Assembly (NCBI GenBank): GCA_017948555.1
Contig: JAFMYY010000019.1
Location: 450 to 64,449, forward strand
Length of the DNA: 64,000 nucleotides
From: Cesiribacteraceae bacterium YIM B00369
Lineage (GTDB): Bacteria > Bacteroidota > Bacteroidia > Cytophagales > Cyclobacteriaceae
Reading direction: 5' to 3'
Shown: positions 1 to 7,952 of the stretch, piece after piece
Position numbering within the stretch: the first letter of the stretch is position 1
Layout: each line of letters begins with the position of its first letter
Translations under genes and position numbers: made by a program
Notes under the pieces: generated by a model
Seen by the model: the letters and a program-made list of their open reading frames with translations, nothing else
What the model was told of the DNA's origin: nothing
Databases searched by the model: none

Positions 1-86
1 TATAGGATTATTTTAGCCCTTTGTTCCCAATATTATTTATTAAATTAAACGGATAAACCAGCTTCGTTTAAAGTAGATACATCTTT

Positions 87-626
87 ATGACAGATCAAAA
101 AAACAGGATAGAACTCCTACAGGGAGATATTACCAAGGTGGAGGTGGATGCTATTGTCAATGCAGCTAATTCTTCATTATTGGGTGGAGGCGGTGTGGAT
201 GGAGCCATTCACCGTGCAGGAGGCTCAGCTATATTAGATGAATGCCGAAAAATTGTTGCCCGGCATGGAGGCTGCAAAACCGGGGAGGCCGTTATTACCA
301 CCGCAGGGAAGCTACCTACCAAATATGTGATCCATACAGTTGGACCAGTTTGGAATGGAGGCAGCAAGGACGAAGCACAGAAGCTGGCTAAATGCTACCG
401 TAATTCATTACAACTGGCAATAGAAAATGGCTGTGAAACCATTGCTTTTCCCAATATCAGCACGGGCATCTATGGCTTTCCTAAAAAAGAAGCTGCCCAA
501 ATTGCATTGGATACTGTATCAGCATTTTTATCGGATGCAAATCAAATTAAAAAGGTCATTTTCGTCTGTTTTGATGAAGGGAACTACCAGATAATGAAAG
601 AGCTGCCGCAGCAATACGAGGGGTGA
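87..626 (+). CDS. Macro-domain ADP-ribose hydrolase
   Basis: Single-domain macro protein of 179 residues, full length for the MacroD/YmdB group. The N-terminal strand with GDIT, the [22 protein letters not shown] loop and the [11 protein letters not shown] segment form the ADP-ribose pocket. Family members remove mono-ADP-ribose from proteins or nucleic acid ends, or deacetylate O-acetyl-ADP-ribose; which applies here cannot be read from sequence. It starts the window beside an RNA-repair operon, and an ADP-ribosylglycohydrolase and an HDAC-like enzyme occur further along, so ADP-ribose chemistry recurs locally. A decayed second copy of this gene lies at 3848-3931. Confidence 0.93.
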   Translation: MTDQKNRIELLQGDITKVEVDAIVNAANSSLLGGGGVDGAIHRAGGSAILDECRKIVARHGGCKTGEAVITTAGKLPTKYVIHTVGPVWNGGSKDEAQKLAKCYRNSLQLAIENGCETIAFPNISTGIYGFPKKEAAQIALDTVSAFLSDANQIKKVIFVCFDEGNYQIMKELPQQYEG

Positions 627-686
627 TTTAATGGACAAAACTCCAAAAAATGAATCATCTCATGGCCACCTGGTACACATATCAAA

Positions 687-718
687 AGAAAAAAGGCACC
701 AACTGATGCCTTTTTTTT
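687..718. terminator. Bidirectional intrinsic terminator
   Basis: Stem AAAAAGGCA / TGCCTTTTT with an eight-base loop, A-rich on one side and T-rich on the other. It lies between the convergent macro gene and the TPR gene and can serve both. Confidence 0.8.
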
Positions 719-724
719 CAATCA

Positions 725-1231
725 TTAACAGTACCGGTAGGGAGCTGTTAAACGCTCCTTCTTTTCTACTCTTACCAAATCACTTTCCAGGGCCAACATC
801 AGCTCATCATCAAAAGTTTGAAGCATAGCCTCTTTCAACACCTCCCTGGCCTCTGTATAATTTTGTTGATTCTCCAGCAGCAATGCTTTTAGTTGCAAAA
901 TTCGCGCTATGTTAGCTCCTGATAAGCCACTGGCGTAGTCCAGCAGCTTTTGTGCTTTACTAAAAGACCGTAGATTTAGCAATAAACGGCCATAGTGTTC
1001 ACAACTTTCAGCATGCGCCGGATCACAGGACAGGGCTGTTTGAAAATACATTTCCGCCTTCTCATAATCCTTAAAATAGTCCCTGTACAGGCGTCCCATC
1101 AGGCAGTTGGCCCCTGCATGCTCTCCGTCGTAGCTTAAAGCATAGTTCAGGTTTTCCACTGCCTCTTCCAGGTTGTATGGAAAGTAGTCTATCGCTTTTA
1201 TATAATATTGGTCTGCCATTGTTATAGCCAT
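725..1231 (-). CDS. TPR-repeat protein of the rtcB-prfH operon
   Basis: A 168-residue soluble protein of helical tetratricopeptide-like repeats (for example residues 20-55 and 55-90, with the A-x-x-x-L-x-x-A-L spacing). No signal peptide or membrane segment is seen. It is the third gene of the minus-strand operon rtcB-prfH-TPR, starting 15 bp after the prfH stop. TPRs mediate protein contacts, so a scaffold role for the repair enzymes or the ribosome is possible but inferred. The start may be the first Met or Met5 (1219). Confidence 0.85.
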   Translation of the reverse strand: MAITMADQYYIKAIDYFPYNLEEAVENLNYALSYDGEHAGANCLMGRLYRDYFKDYEKAEMYFQTALSCDPAHAESCEHYGRLLLNLRSFSKAQKLLDYASGLSGANIARILQLKALLLENQQNYTEAREVLKEAMLQTFDDELMLALESDLVRVEKKERLTAPYRYC

Positions 1232-1246
1232 CGCATTAAATTTTAA

Positions 1247-1963
1247 TCATTTTCCTGTTGCAATCCCTTTTTTCCATTCCTGCTTTCGGGCAGATCGCTT
1301 TTCCCCTTCCTTCGTTGGAAAATGAGCAGGTTTAAAATCTGTGCATTTAAACACCCGCACCGGCTTTCCCCGCTCAAGTTCTTCATGCTGCTGCCAGTTG
1401 GCCTTGATAGTAGCCTGTTGGTCTTTTAGCCGATGGTTTGCCAGTAGTTTAGTCAGTCGTTCTTTGGCGGATTTCCTGTTTTGTAGCTGGGAACGATGAT
1501 CACTGGCCAGAACACTCAGGCCCGAAGGCAGGTGAGTGGCCCGAATAGCCGTACTCACCTTATTCACATGCTGCCCTCCCGGTCCACCTGCGCGCGTGGC
1601 TTCATAGCGAATATCACGTTCATCGAGCTTTGCCGAATCTTCTGCCAGTTTTAGCCTGTTCACTCCAACGAACCAGTTTTTTCGTTTGTGAAACTTCCGG
1701 TAAGGGCTCTGCCCAACCCAAAGGACACTCCCTTCCCACCGGCTGCAAAATTCCTCCCGGCCCTTTCCTTCCAGCTTAACCGCAGCGGAATAAAGGGTGC
1801 CATTTTCTACTGCTGGCTCACGACTCAACACGGTATAACTTAATTCCCACTCCACCGCTTCAGCCAGCAGTAACTTTAGCACCTGGGCAACTACCCAACA
1901 GCATTCTGCCGGACCGCGTCCGGCAGTAATCTGAATCAATAATTCTTTATCCTGATTTTTCAT
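1247..1963 (-). CDS. prfH: Peptide chain release factor homologue PrfH
   Basis: A 238-residue release-factor homologue. The catalytic GGQ lies in RAGGPGGQHVNK (GGQ at residues 129-131) and is followed by the basic arm typical of domain 3. The codon-recognition domain of RF1/RF2 is missing, as in the PrfH family. PrfH is known to act on ribosomes with a damaged decoding centre, releasing the nascent chain so that the partner RtcB can reseal 16S rRNA cut by colicin E3-like nucleases. Here it starts 4 bp after the rtcB stop, the usual rtcB-prfH pairing. N-terminal residues QITAGRGPAECCW match the family's opening motif. Confidence 0.95.
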   Translation of the reverse strand: MKNQDKELLIQITAGRGPAECCWVVAQVLKLLLAEAVEWELSYTVLSREPAVENGTLYSAAVKLEGKGREEFCSRWEGSVLWVGQSPYRKFHKRKNWFVGVNRLKLAEDSAKLDERDIRYEATRAGGPGGQHVNKVSTAIRATHLPSGLSVLASDHRSQLQNRKSAKERLTKLLANHRLKDQQATIKANWQQHEELERGKPVRVFKCTDFKPAHFPTKEGEKRSARKQEWKKGIATGK

Positions 1964-1967
1964 TTTT

Positions 1968-3374
1968 TCAATTTTTGTCCATCCGCACTATTTTAGGTGT
2001 AAAGCTGCCAATCATCTCCACAAGCTCCGCCTGGCTTTTCATCACCTCCTCCAGGTTTTTATAGGCTCCGGGAGCTTCATCTACCCCACCACCAATTAAG
2101 GTTACTCCTTCCCGGCTGAGGGTTTTTCTTAGCTCGCTTCCTGTAAAAGAAGCTTTTGCTTTTTGGCGGGAAAATTTCCTTCCTGCTCCATGAGCAGCAC
2201 TATTCAAACCTTCCGCAGCCCCTTTCCCCCTCACAATATAGCCGGTGGCTGTCATTGAGCCGGGAATAATACCCAATTCGCCTTTAGCAGCAGGGGTTGC
2301 TCCTTTTCGGTGCACGATCCACTCCTCCCCTTCCTCCTGCATTTCTTTCCATGCAAAATTGTGGTGATTTTCTACTGTAGCCACAGGTTTTATGCCCATG
2401 TACCGGCTAAGGTGGTAATGGATCTGATCATGACAGGCTTTTGCATAATCTCCTGCCAGGTTCATGGAAAGCCAATACTCCTGCCCGGCTTCACTATCCA
2501 GGTCCAGCCAGGCCAGGTGTTGTGCCTGCCGTGGAAGCAAACAGCTTTTCCGGGCTAAGTTTGTATAGTGTCTGGCAACAGTAGCTCCAAGACCACGGGA
2601 GCCGGAATGTGAAAGCAGGGCGAGATATTCCCCCTTTTCCAATCCCAGTCCATTCCCTTCCTGGAGGGCTGCAATTCCCCATTCCACAAAATGGTTTCCT
2701 GAGCCTGAAGTTCCGAGCTGCCGGGCTGCCTTTCCGTGTAGCTGCCGCAATAGGGGCGTTAGCTGAAATTCTGCCTGGTCAAGCACTTCATGCTCCTGAG
2801 CAAGCCCTAATTCTCCACCGGTACCAAAGGACGTCCGTTCTTTTAATGCCTGCTTAAAAGTGTAGGCATTTCGCATCAGGTAGTCATGCCGGATATCATA
2901 AACACTCAGGCTCATACGGCAGCCAATATCCACGCCCACTCCATAAGGAATAACCGCATTTTGCGTGGCCAGCACCCCACCAACCGGCAAGCCGTATCCC
3001 TGGTGCGCATCCGGCATTAAGGCTCCGCGTACTGCTATAGGCAGGCGCATGGCCAGCTCCATTTGCTGGAGTGCATTACTGGCAATGGCTTTTCTGCCAT
3101 ATACCTGCAAACGGCCTGTTTCCCGCAGCAGCGCTACCTCTTCTTTTGTTTTTAGCGTCGGTTCCGGCAAAAATTCCTGTGCCAGTCCGCTTAATATTTC
3201 ATCTGATGCATAATCTTCAGGTTTTTCCATTACCTCCTGGAGGAGGTTTAATAATTCCTGTTTACTTAAATGTTTAAAATGCCTTGACGCCAAGTCAATG
3301 GCCAGACTTTTAGTCTTGCTGGTGGTATAATATATTGCGCTAAGATCTTTCCCGCGCAGTTTAATCTTGCCCAT
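1968..3374 (-). CDS. rtcB: RNA ligase RtcB, PrfH-associated copy
   Basis: GTP- and metal-dependent RNA ligase that joins 2',3'-cyclic phosphate or 3'-phosphate ends to 5'-OH ends. Core motifs are present: PDAHQGYG, GVDIGCRM (metal-binding Cys), GSGNHFVEWG, SHSGSRG, ENHHNFAW and SAAHGAGR, whose His is the guanylate-accepting residue. I place the start at Met 3374 (MGKIKLRGKDL), which aligns with the other RtcB at 9069. The open frame continues upstream to a GTG at 3491, but that stretch overlaps the U-tract of the attenuator terminator. First gene of the rtcB-prfH-TPR operon. With PrfH, its likely substrate is damaged rRNA in stalled ribosomes. Confidence 0.95.
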   Translation of the reverse strand: MGKIKLRGKDLSAIYYTTSKTKSLAIDLASRHFKHLSKQELLNLLQEVMEKPEDYASDEILSGLAQEFLPEPTLKTKEEVALLRETGRLQVYGRKAIASNALQQMELAMRLPIAVRGALMPDAHQGYGLPVGGVLATQNAVIPYGVGVDIGCRMSLSVYDIRHDYLMRNAYTFKQALKERTSFGTGGELGLAQEHEVLDQAEFQLTPLLRQLHGKAARQLGTSGSGNHFVEWGIAALQEGNGLGLEKGEYLALLSHSGSRGLGATVARHYTNLARKSCLLPRQAQHLAWLDLDSEAGQEYWLSMNLAGDYAKACHDQIHYHLSRYMGIKPVATVENHHNFAWKEMQEEGEEWIVHRKGATPAAKGELGIIPGSMTATGYIVRGKGAAEGLNSAAHGAGRKFSRQKAKASFTGSELRKTLSREGVTLIGGGVDEAPGAYKNLEEVMKSQAELVEMIGSFTPKIVRMDKN

Positions 3375-3490
3375 ATCGAAATTAAGGGTGTAGTTTTCCC
3401 TGCCTGTACTTTTTAGAAGCCAGGAAAGGGATTTGATAAGAAAGTAATTGGTATGACCGGCTGTTGGTGGCCTTAAAAAATGTAAAGACA

Positions 3491-3518
3491 CAAAAAAGCC
3501 CGGTCGGATGACCAGGCT
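3491..3518 (-). terminator. Attenuator terminator upstream of rtcB
   Basis: On the minus strand AGCC-T-GGTC, a four-base loop ATCC, then GACC-G-GGCT and six U residues. The 5' arm contains CCTGGTC (3510-3516), the exact complement of GACCAGG (3557-3563) inside the upstream leader peptide gene. Terminator and antiterminator pairings are therefore mutually exclusive, the hallmark of transcription attenuation. Confidence 0.8.
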
Positions 3519-3547
3519 GGATATATATCTTTATTCAGGTAAAAGCT

Positions 3548-3595
3548 TTACCTGTTCCTGGTCTTGAGTTTGATATGGAAATAATGCACCAACAT
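3548..3595 (-). CDS. Attenuation leader peptide MLVHYFHIKLKTRNR
   Basis: A 15-codon ORF, too short for routine gene calling, with a strong Shine-Dalgarno AGGAGG five bases before its ATG, which is unusual in this window. It is preceded by a good promoter and followed by the intrinsic terminator at 3491-3518. Codons 11-13 carry GACCAGG, complementary to the terminator's 5' arm. A second hairpin, CAGGTAAA / TTTACCTG, covers the stop codon. A ribosome stalled early in the leader would leave GACCAGG free to block the terminator; one reaching the stop would cover it. The peptide is rich in His, Tyr, Lys, Asn and Arg. Regulation is inferred from structure only. Confidence 0.72.
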   Translation of the reverse strand: MLVHYFHIKLKTRNR

Positions 3596-3630
3596 AATAC
3601 CTCCTTTTTGATTTGGGGTTAAACGTGCTA

Positions 3631-3662
3631 CAAAGGTAAAAATAAAAATAAACAGGATGCAA
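3631..3662 (-). promoter_or_regulatory. Promoter of the leader-rtcB-prfH-TPR operon
   Basis: On the minus strand a -7 element TACCTTTG (3631-3638) and a -33 TTG (3660-3662) are separated by 21 bp, the spacing of Bacteroidota housekeeping promoters (TTG / TAnnTTTG). The leader ATG lies 35 bp downstream. Confidence 0.7.
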
Positions 3663-3847
3663 ATATTAAAATAAAAAATGGTTAATTTTTAAAAATTCTA
3701 AATAAACACACATTTTGAAGTCTTCAAATTATGAAATATTTAACAATACCTGCTTATAAACTTTTATTTCTTCCAACCTCAATAATTTTTAGTCATAAAC
3801 CATTATATTAGAATTTCAAAAACTTACCCCTACAGGCCAAATACAGC

Positions 3848-3931
3848 AAAAAAAATCAACCTCATTCAAGGTGATATTACCAATGCTTTGATGAAGGGAA
3901 TTACCAGTTGATGAAAGCGCAGTTGGACTAA
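3848..3931 (+). pseudogene. Remnant of a second macro-domain gene
   Basis: Two pieces of a macro gene are joined: a first stretch encoding KKINLIQGDITN, like the N-terminus of the macro protein at 87 ([11 protein letters not shown]), and, shifted by one frame at about 3886, a stretch encoding FDEGNYQLMKAQLD*, like its C-terminus ([12 protein letters not shown]). About 150 codons between them are missing. This is an internally deleted, frameshifted relic, not a functional gene. Confidence 0.75.
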
Positions 3932-3932
3932 A

Positions 3933-4766
3933 TTGTTATTTTCTAATTTGAAACTCCTCGGCAAAATCATTCTCTTTCTCCTCCTAACCGTTATTACCCA
4001 GATAGGTGGACTGGTTTACATGTTGGCTATTACTTGCTATCCATTCCTCAATAAATTCCAGAATCGAATTGTACGTGGTGGGTTAAAGCTGGGGGTTTTC
4101 TTAGTCCTATATTCCCTTATCACTTTCGTCCTGGTGCCCCGGATCGCTCCGGAATTCGGAAGGGTACCCCTCCCGATTACGACAAAAGGAAATCTTAAGC
4201 CTTTAACCATTTTAACACCCCTTTTAAACAGACACTATGTTCGGCCTGAACTAGAGAAATCCGCCCAGGAGGCCGCCATTAAGATGCAGGAAAAGTTTCC
4301 GGGAACCTCTGTCAATTATCTGGATGCTAACTTTCCCTTCATGAACAGCTTCCCCCTTATCCCCCACCTCAGCCATAACGATGGCAAAAAGCTGGACCTG
4401 GCATTTCTTTATGACGACAGTCAAACAGGTATAGATACTCATGAGGCTCCTTCTTTTATTGGTTATGGTGTTTGTGAAGATCCACTAATAGGAGAAGAAA
4501 ACACCGCTGCTTTCTGCGCACAGAAAGGATATTGGCAATACAACCTGTTAACAGCTGTGGTACCGCAGAAGCACAAAAACAACTTTACCTTCGATGCGCA
4601 AAGAACAGGAGCACTTGTAAACTTTTTAGCTGCACATGAAGAAATAGGTAAGATTTTCATTGAACCCCATCTAAAGAAAAGAATCGGGCTAAAGAGTGAT
4701 AAAATTCGCTTTCACGGATGCCAAGCAGTACGGCACGACGATCATATTCATGTGCAGTTGAAATAA
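3933..4766 (+). CDS. Membrane-anchored LAS-type peptidase-like protein
   Basis: A 277-residue protein with two N-terminal membrane segments (about residues 7-38 and 50-70) and a soluble C-terminal domain outside the membrane. That domain has SHNDGKKLDLAF and RHDDHIHVQL, a pattern resembling the SHxxGxxxD ... HxH metal ligands of MepA/M15-type (LAS) murein peptidases. Cleavage of peptidoglycan cross-links is therefore plausible but not certain. The reading frame begins at TTG 3933, directly overlapping the end of the macro remnant; the first ATG is at codon 30. No functional link to the RNA-repair genes is evident. Confidence 0.7.
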   Translation: MLFSNLKLLGKIILFLLLTVITQIGGLVYMLAITCYPFLNKFQNRIVRGGLKLGVFLVLYSLITFVLVPRIAPEFGRVPLPITTKGNLKPLTILTPLLNRHYVRPELEKSAQEAAIKMQEKFPGTSVNYLDANFPFMNSFPLIPHLSHNDGKKLDLAFLYDDSQTGIDTHEAPSFIGYGVCEDPLIGEENTAAFCAQKGYWQYNLLTAVVPQKHKNNFTFDAQRTGALVNFLAAHEEIGKIFIEPHLKKRIGLKSDKIRFHGCQAVRHDDHIHVQLK

Positions 4767-4802
4767 TATACTAATGGTAACCCCCATTCATACATCAGGT
4801 AA

Positions 4803-5212
4803 ATGGAAAAGAAGTTAGGAATACTTGAAAAATACAGGGATGCCGGAGTGCTATTGATCCGGCTGGCCTTTGGTTTTCGGCTCATTTACGGAACACTTGA
4901 TAATGTAGTGAGCTTCAGATGCTCCACTTCCGCGACTTTCTGGAAGGCCATGGATTTCCTTTCCCGCTGATATCTGCCTTTGTATCAGTCGTGGCACAGT
5001 TCCTGGCTGGGCTAAGTTATATAAGTGGCTTATGGATTCGGTTTTTCAGTGCCCTGATGATCCTAAATTTTCTTATAGCTCTTGCAATGGTGCATATGAG
5101 AGACACCTACCTTAATTCAGCACCAGCCATCCATCTTTTAGTGGTATCAATCTTTTTATTGATAAATGGAGGAGGTAGGTGGTCTTTTACTAATTCAAAA
5201 ACCTTGTCCTAA
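4803..5212 (+). pseudogene. Frameshifted DoxX-family membrane protein
   Basis: The ATG at 4803 opens a frame encoding MEKKLGILEKYRDAGVLLIRLAFGFRLIYGTLDNVVS, the usual first helix of DoxX proteins. The match then jumps to another frame at about 4915-4919 (MLHFRDFLEGHGFPFPLIS ... through three further membrane helices to 5212). Adding one base at the junction would join the two parts into a protein of about 136 residues. Either a single-base deletion inactivated it or this is a sequencing error. Confidence 0.75.
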
Positions 5213-5350
5213 AACCTCCACCCGGCATAATCAAATTAAATAACCTCAAGCCCTTCAAGGGTTTAACTGGACACGAGCCAGACAGGATATCGTAAGCTAA
5301 AGCCCACCAATCCTAATTTATTTATCGTTAAATACCATTATAGTTTACAA

Positions 5351-7090
5351 TTAAACCTCCTCTCTTTCCAGCCAATCCAGCTCCCCGGGCAGCTCCTGAT
5401 TGTTGAACTCCAGGTGTATTACTCGACGGTAAGTGTCACTCTGTGATTTAGAGGAAGCATGCAGGGTGAGTGGCTTCATCAGGTGTACGCCACCTTTCTG
5501 CACTTTGCAGCATTTGCTTTCGCTGCTCTCCCGCAGTTCGGCAATTTCTTCTGCTAATAGAATTGTGAAATGTGTTTTGGGAATCACCTTTAGTGCTCCG
5601 TTGCTTTCATCGGTATCGTCAAGGTGAACCCGGATGGTAAAGGCCCTTTGCAGGTACTCCTCGGGAGGACAAACGCTGGTGATTTTTTTCTTCTGGGCCC
5701 AGGCACGGAAACCTTCCACTTCTGCCTTTTTATTGACATTGATGGGCACATCCTGATGCCAGGTCACATACCAGTTCGATTGAGGAGGTTTATCGAAGTA
5801 GATCGCTTTGGTGAGGAAATAGTCGCTTCCAAATCCTTCCCGGATAATGGTTTGCAGATTTGCATTCAACAACACTTCTTTCAGCTTTGGAATTTCCTGC
5901 AGGAGCCTGCGAATAGCAAAAACTTCTTCATTCCCGGGGAATCGCTCCCCTTCTTCCGTGGCACGATTGATCATGGAAAGCATCCTCCGTACTTCTTTGC
6001 TTGTGTAGATATTTTCCAGCACCGCAAAGCCTCTTCTTTTCACCTTTTTCATGCTGTGCTCCAGCTCCGACAGCTTCAGCTCCTTTTCATAAAGCTCCGC
6101 TGCATTTTTTACCTTCTCCTGGATCCTGCGTTTCAGCTTTTCGGGTTTTAAAACTTTGATGCAATCGCCAAATCCTAAAATCTCCCGCTCCAGCTCGAAA
6201 TTCAGCTGCACTTTTAGCTGGACCACAATGCCATTCTTCGATTTTTCCAGCAGCTTTTGGGAATGATGGATTGGCTTAGTGAGCACATAAGGAGCATTTT
6301 GGCTATCAATGAATAGCTCCACCTCTTCCGGCTCTTCCCCGGTGTTGACGGTCACTCCCACTACATGTTCAAAGTAATCGGAAAGGTTTAAAAAGGTATT
6401 TTCAATAAATTCCTCTGCCGTTTCCTGCACAGCGATAATCCGGTCCAGGGCAAGCGTCATTACATGCTGGTTTTTCTTTTGGATACCCAGCACAAACCAG
6501 CGATTCCGAAACTCTTTCAGGAAGTAAGGATGGAAAGTAAAAGCATTTGCTTCCCTTGCCCGAAATGATTGATAGGTGACTTTTATGGGCTTCTTTTTTA
6601 CAATAGCCTGATAAAGACCATCAATATGTTCCAGTCCTTTCAGGTTCTCGTTTTTCTCCAGGTCAATGATGGGTGCCTGTTTGGTTTTGGCCGTATGGAT
6701 CCTGTCTTCCAGTCGTTGCACCATCCCATTCAATTCATTGAAATGGGAAAAGCCTTTGAACTGGCGCAGAATATCCACTACCTCGCTCAGTTTTCCTAAA
6801 TCTTTATCGGTTAAAGGAATATTTGTGATGGAATATTCCGGATCCTCATAGGCATAATACTTTTTATCGATCACCACAATCGGTGCATTATAGCCCAGCT
6901 TATCGCTGCGCATCAGCTGAATATCCATCTGCACCGTCCGGCGACTTACGCCTTTATCGATGCCCTCATATTCATACAGCGCATCCGAACAGGCATCAAT
7001 TAAATCTTCCAAAGTCCATTTCCGGAATTTATTTCTGAGGCAGTTATCGATGGTGCGATAGCGGATGAGGGCGTTGCGGTTAACAGGCAT
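5351..7090 (-). CDS. WYL transcription regulator fused to a PhyH-like dioxygenase
   Basis: A 579-residue fusion. Residues 1-90 are an HTH segment, about 155-340 a WYL ligand-sensing domain (NRWFVLGI region) with the usual C-terminal extension, and about 345-570 a phytanoyl-CoA-dioxygenase-like domain. Candidate iron ligands are His445 and Asp447 (WHQD) and His544 (LHASS), with an Arg after it (RRVIHLEF) as 2-oxoglutarate anchor. WYL domains sense nucleic-acid or nucleotide signals. A built-in Fe(II)/2OG oxygenase could act on nucleic acid lesions or tune the sensor; this is inference. The gene is divergent from the RlaP genes with a class A operator between them, so it is the likely regulator of the 7185, 9069 and 12042 units. 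Confidence 0.85.
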   Translation of the reverse strand: MPVNRNALIRYRTIDNCLRNKFRKWTLEDLIDACSDALYEYEGIDKGVSRRTVQMDIQLMRSDKLGYNAPIVVIDKKYYAYEDPEYSITNIPLTDKDLGKLSEVVDILRQFKGFSHFNELNGMVQRLEDRIHTAKTKQAPIIDLEKNENLKGLEHIDGLYQAIVKKKPIKVTYQSFRAREANAFTFHPYFLKEFRNRWFVLGIQKKNQHVMTLALDRIIAVQETAEEFIENTFLNLSDYFEHVVGVTVNTGEEPEEVELFIDSQNAPYVLTKPIHHSQKLLEKSKNGIVVQLKVQLNFELEREILGFGDCIKVLKPEKLKRRIQEKVKNAAELYEKELKLSELEHSMKKVKRRGFAVLENIYTSKEVRRMLSMINRATEEGERFPGNEEVFAIRRLLQEIPKLKEVLLNANLQTIIREGFGSDYFLTKAIYFDKPPQSNWYVTWHQDVPINVNKKAEVEGFRAWAQKKKITSVCPPEEYLQRAFTIRVHLDDTDESNGALKVIPKTHFTILLAEEIAELRESSESKCCKVQKGGVHLMKPLTLHASSKSQSDTYRRVIHLEFNNQELPGELDWLEREEV

Positions 7091-7125
7091 GAAATTTTTT
7101 TTAGAAATATAGAAAAAAATTCATC

Positions 7126-7161
7126 TGCGCAAAAACGCTGCGCACTACCCTCCTACCTTTG
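7126..7161 (+). promoter_or_regulatory. Class A operator-promoter, site 1 (rlaP operon)
   Basis: TGCGCA at 7126-7131 and again at 7139-7144 (13 bp apart, A-rich between), then TACCTTTG at 7154-7161, a Bacteroidota -7 element. The same elements with identical spacing stand before the genes at 9069 and 12042. It lies between the divergent WYL-PhyH and rlaP genes. Confidence 0.75.
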
Positions 7162-7184
7162 AAACAAATAAAAAAGAAATAGCG

Positions 7185-7952
7185 ATGGAAAACCGGATAC
7201 AACGGCAACTCGAATATATAGAGCAGCATTATGGAGTCAGCATACTCCTTGCCTGCGAAACCGGTAGCCGTGCCTGGGGATTCCCCTCTCCGGATAGCGA
7301 CTATGATGTCCGCTTTATTTATATGCATCCGCTGGATTGGTATCTTTCTATTGACGACCAAAAGGATACCATTGAATATATGCAGGGAGAGCTGGATCTG
7401 GTGGGATGGGATATCCGAAAATGTCTGCGCCTGTTCCGCAAATCAAACGCTGCTATGTTTGAGCGTATTCAGTCGCCCATCATTTACCGGAAGCAGGGCC
7501 CGCTTGCTGCAGCACTGCAGCGATTGGCTCCCGATTATTTTTCAGGCCGGGCTGGCCTGCACCATTATATGAGCATGGCCTTTAAATACTACAAAGTCTG
7601 TGCAGGTGAAGAGAAAGTAAAGCTGAAAAGTTACTTTTATATGCTACGGACAGCTCTGGCCAGTCTTTGGATAGTGGAGAACCGAAGTATTCCTCCTCTG
7701 GCCTTTCAGGAACTGTTAGTTTTAGTTGCTGAACAGGATTTGAGAGATAAAATATCAGGACTTGTGAGTCTTAAGGCAGAAGTAGCCGAAAGCTATCTGC
7801 ATCCAAAACACCGGGAAATAGAAGCTTTTGTAGAGAAGATCTTTCTTTACTGCGAATCCAGGGCAGGAGAACCGGAGAAAAACCAGGGACCTACGGATGC
7901 ATTAAATGAATTATTCAGAAAAACCATTGAAAGGGTATGTCACTCAGCATAG
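7185..7952 (+). CDS. rlaP: RlaP-type nucleotidyltransferase (first copy)
   Basis: A 255-residue DNA-polymerase-beta-superfamily nucleotidyltransferase of the RNA-ligase-associated (RlaP, PF10127) type. Catalytic signature: GSRAWGFPSPDSDYDVR, with GS at 27-28 and metal-binding Asp39 and Asp41. Family members are repeatedly found with RtcB and Ro proteins and are proposed to process or extend RNA ends; the exact reaction is unproven. It starts 24 bp after a class A -7 element and its 3' end overlaps the second RlaP by 16 bp, so the two are translationally coupled. Confidence 0.88.
   Translation: MENRIQRQLEYIEQHYGVSILLACETGSRAWGFPSPDSDYDVRFIYMHPLDWYLSIDDQKDTIEYMQGELDLVGWDIRKCLRLFRKSNAAMFERIQSPIIYRKQGPLAAALQRLAPDYFSGRAGLHHYMSMAFKYYKVCAGEEKVKLKSYFYMLRTALASLWIVENRSIPPLAFQELLVLVAEQDLRDKISGLVSLKAEVAESYLHPKHREIEAFVEKIFLYCESRAGEPEKNQGPTDALNELFRKTIERVCHSA

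Noticed and set aside
631-828. Plus-strand frame of 65 codons
   Set aside because: It overlaps the TPR gene antisense and contains the terminator hairpin.
5624-6151. Plus-strand frame of 175 codons
   Set aside because: Antisense to the WYL-PhyH gene, without homology.
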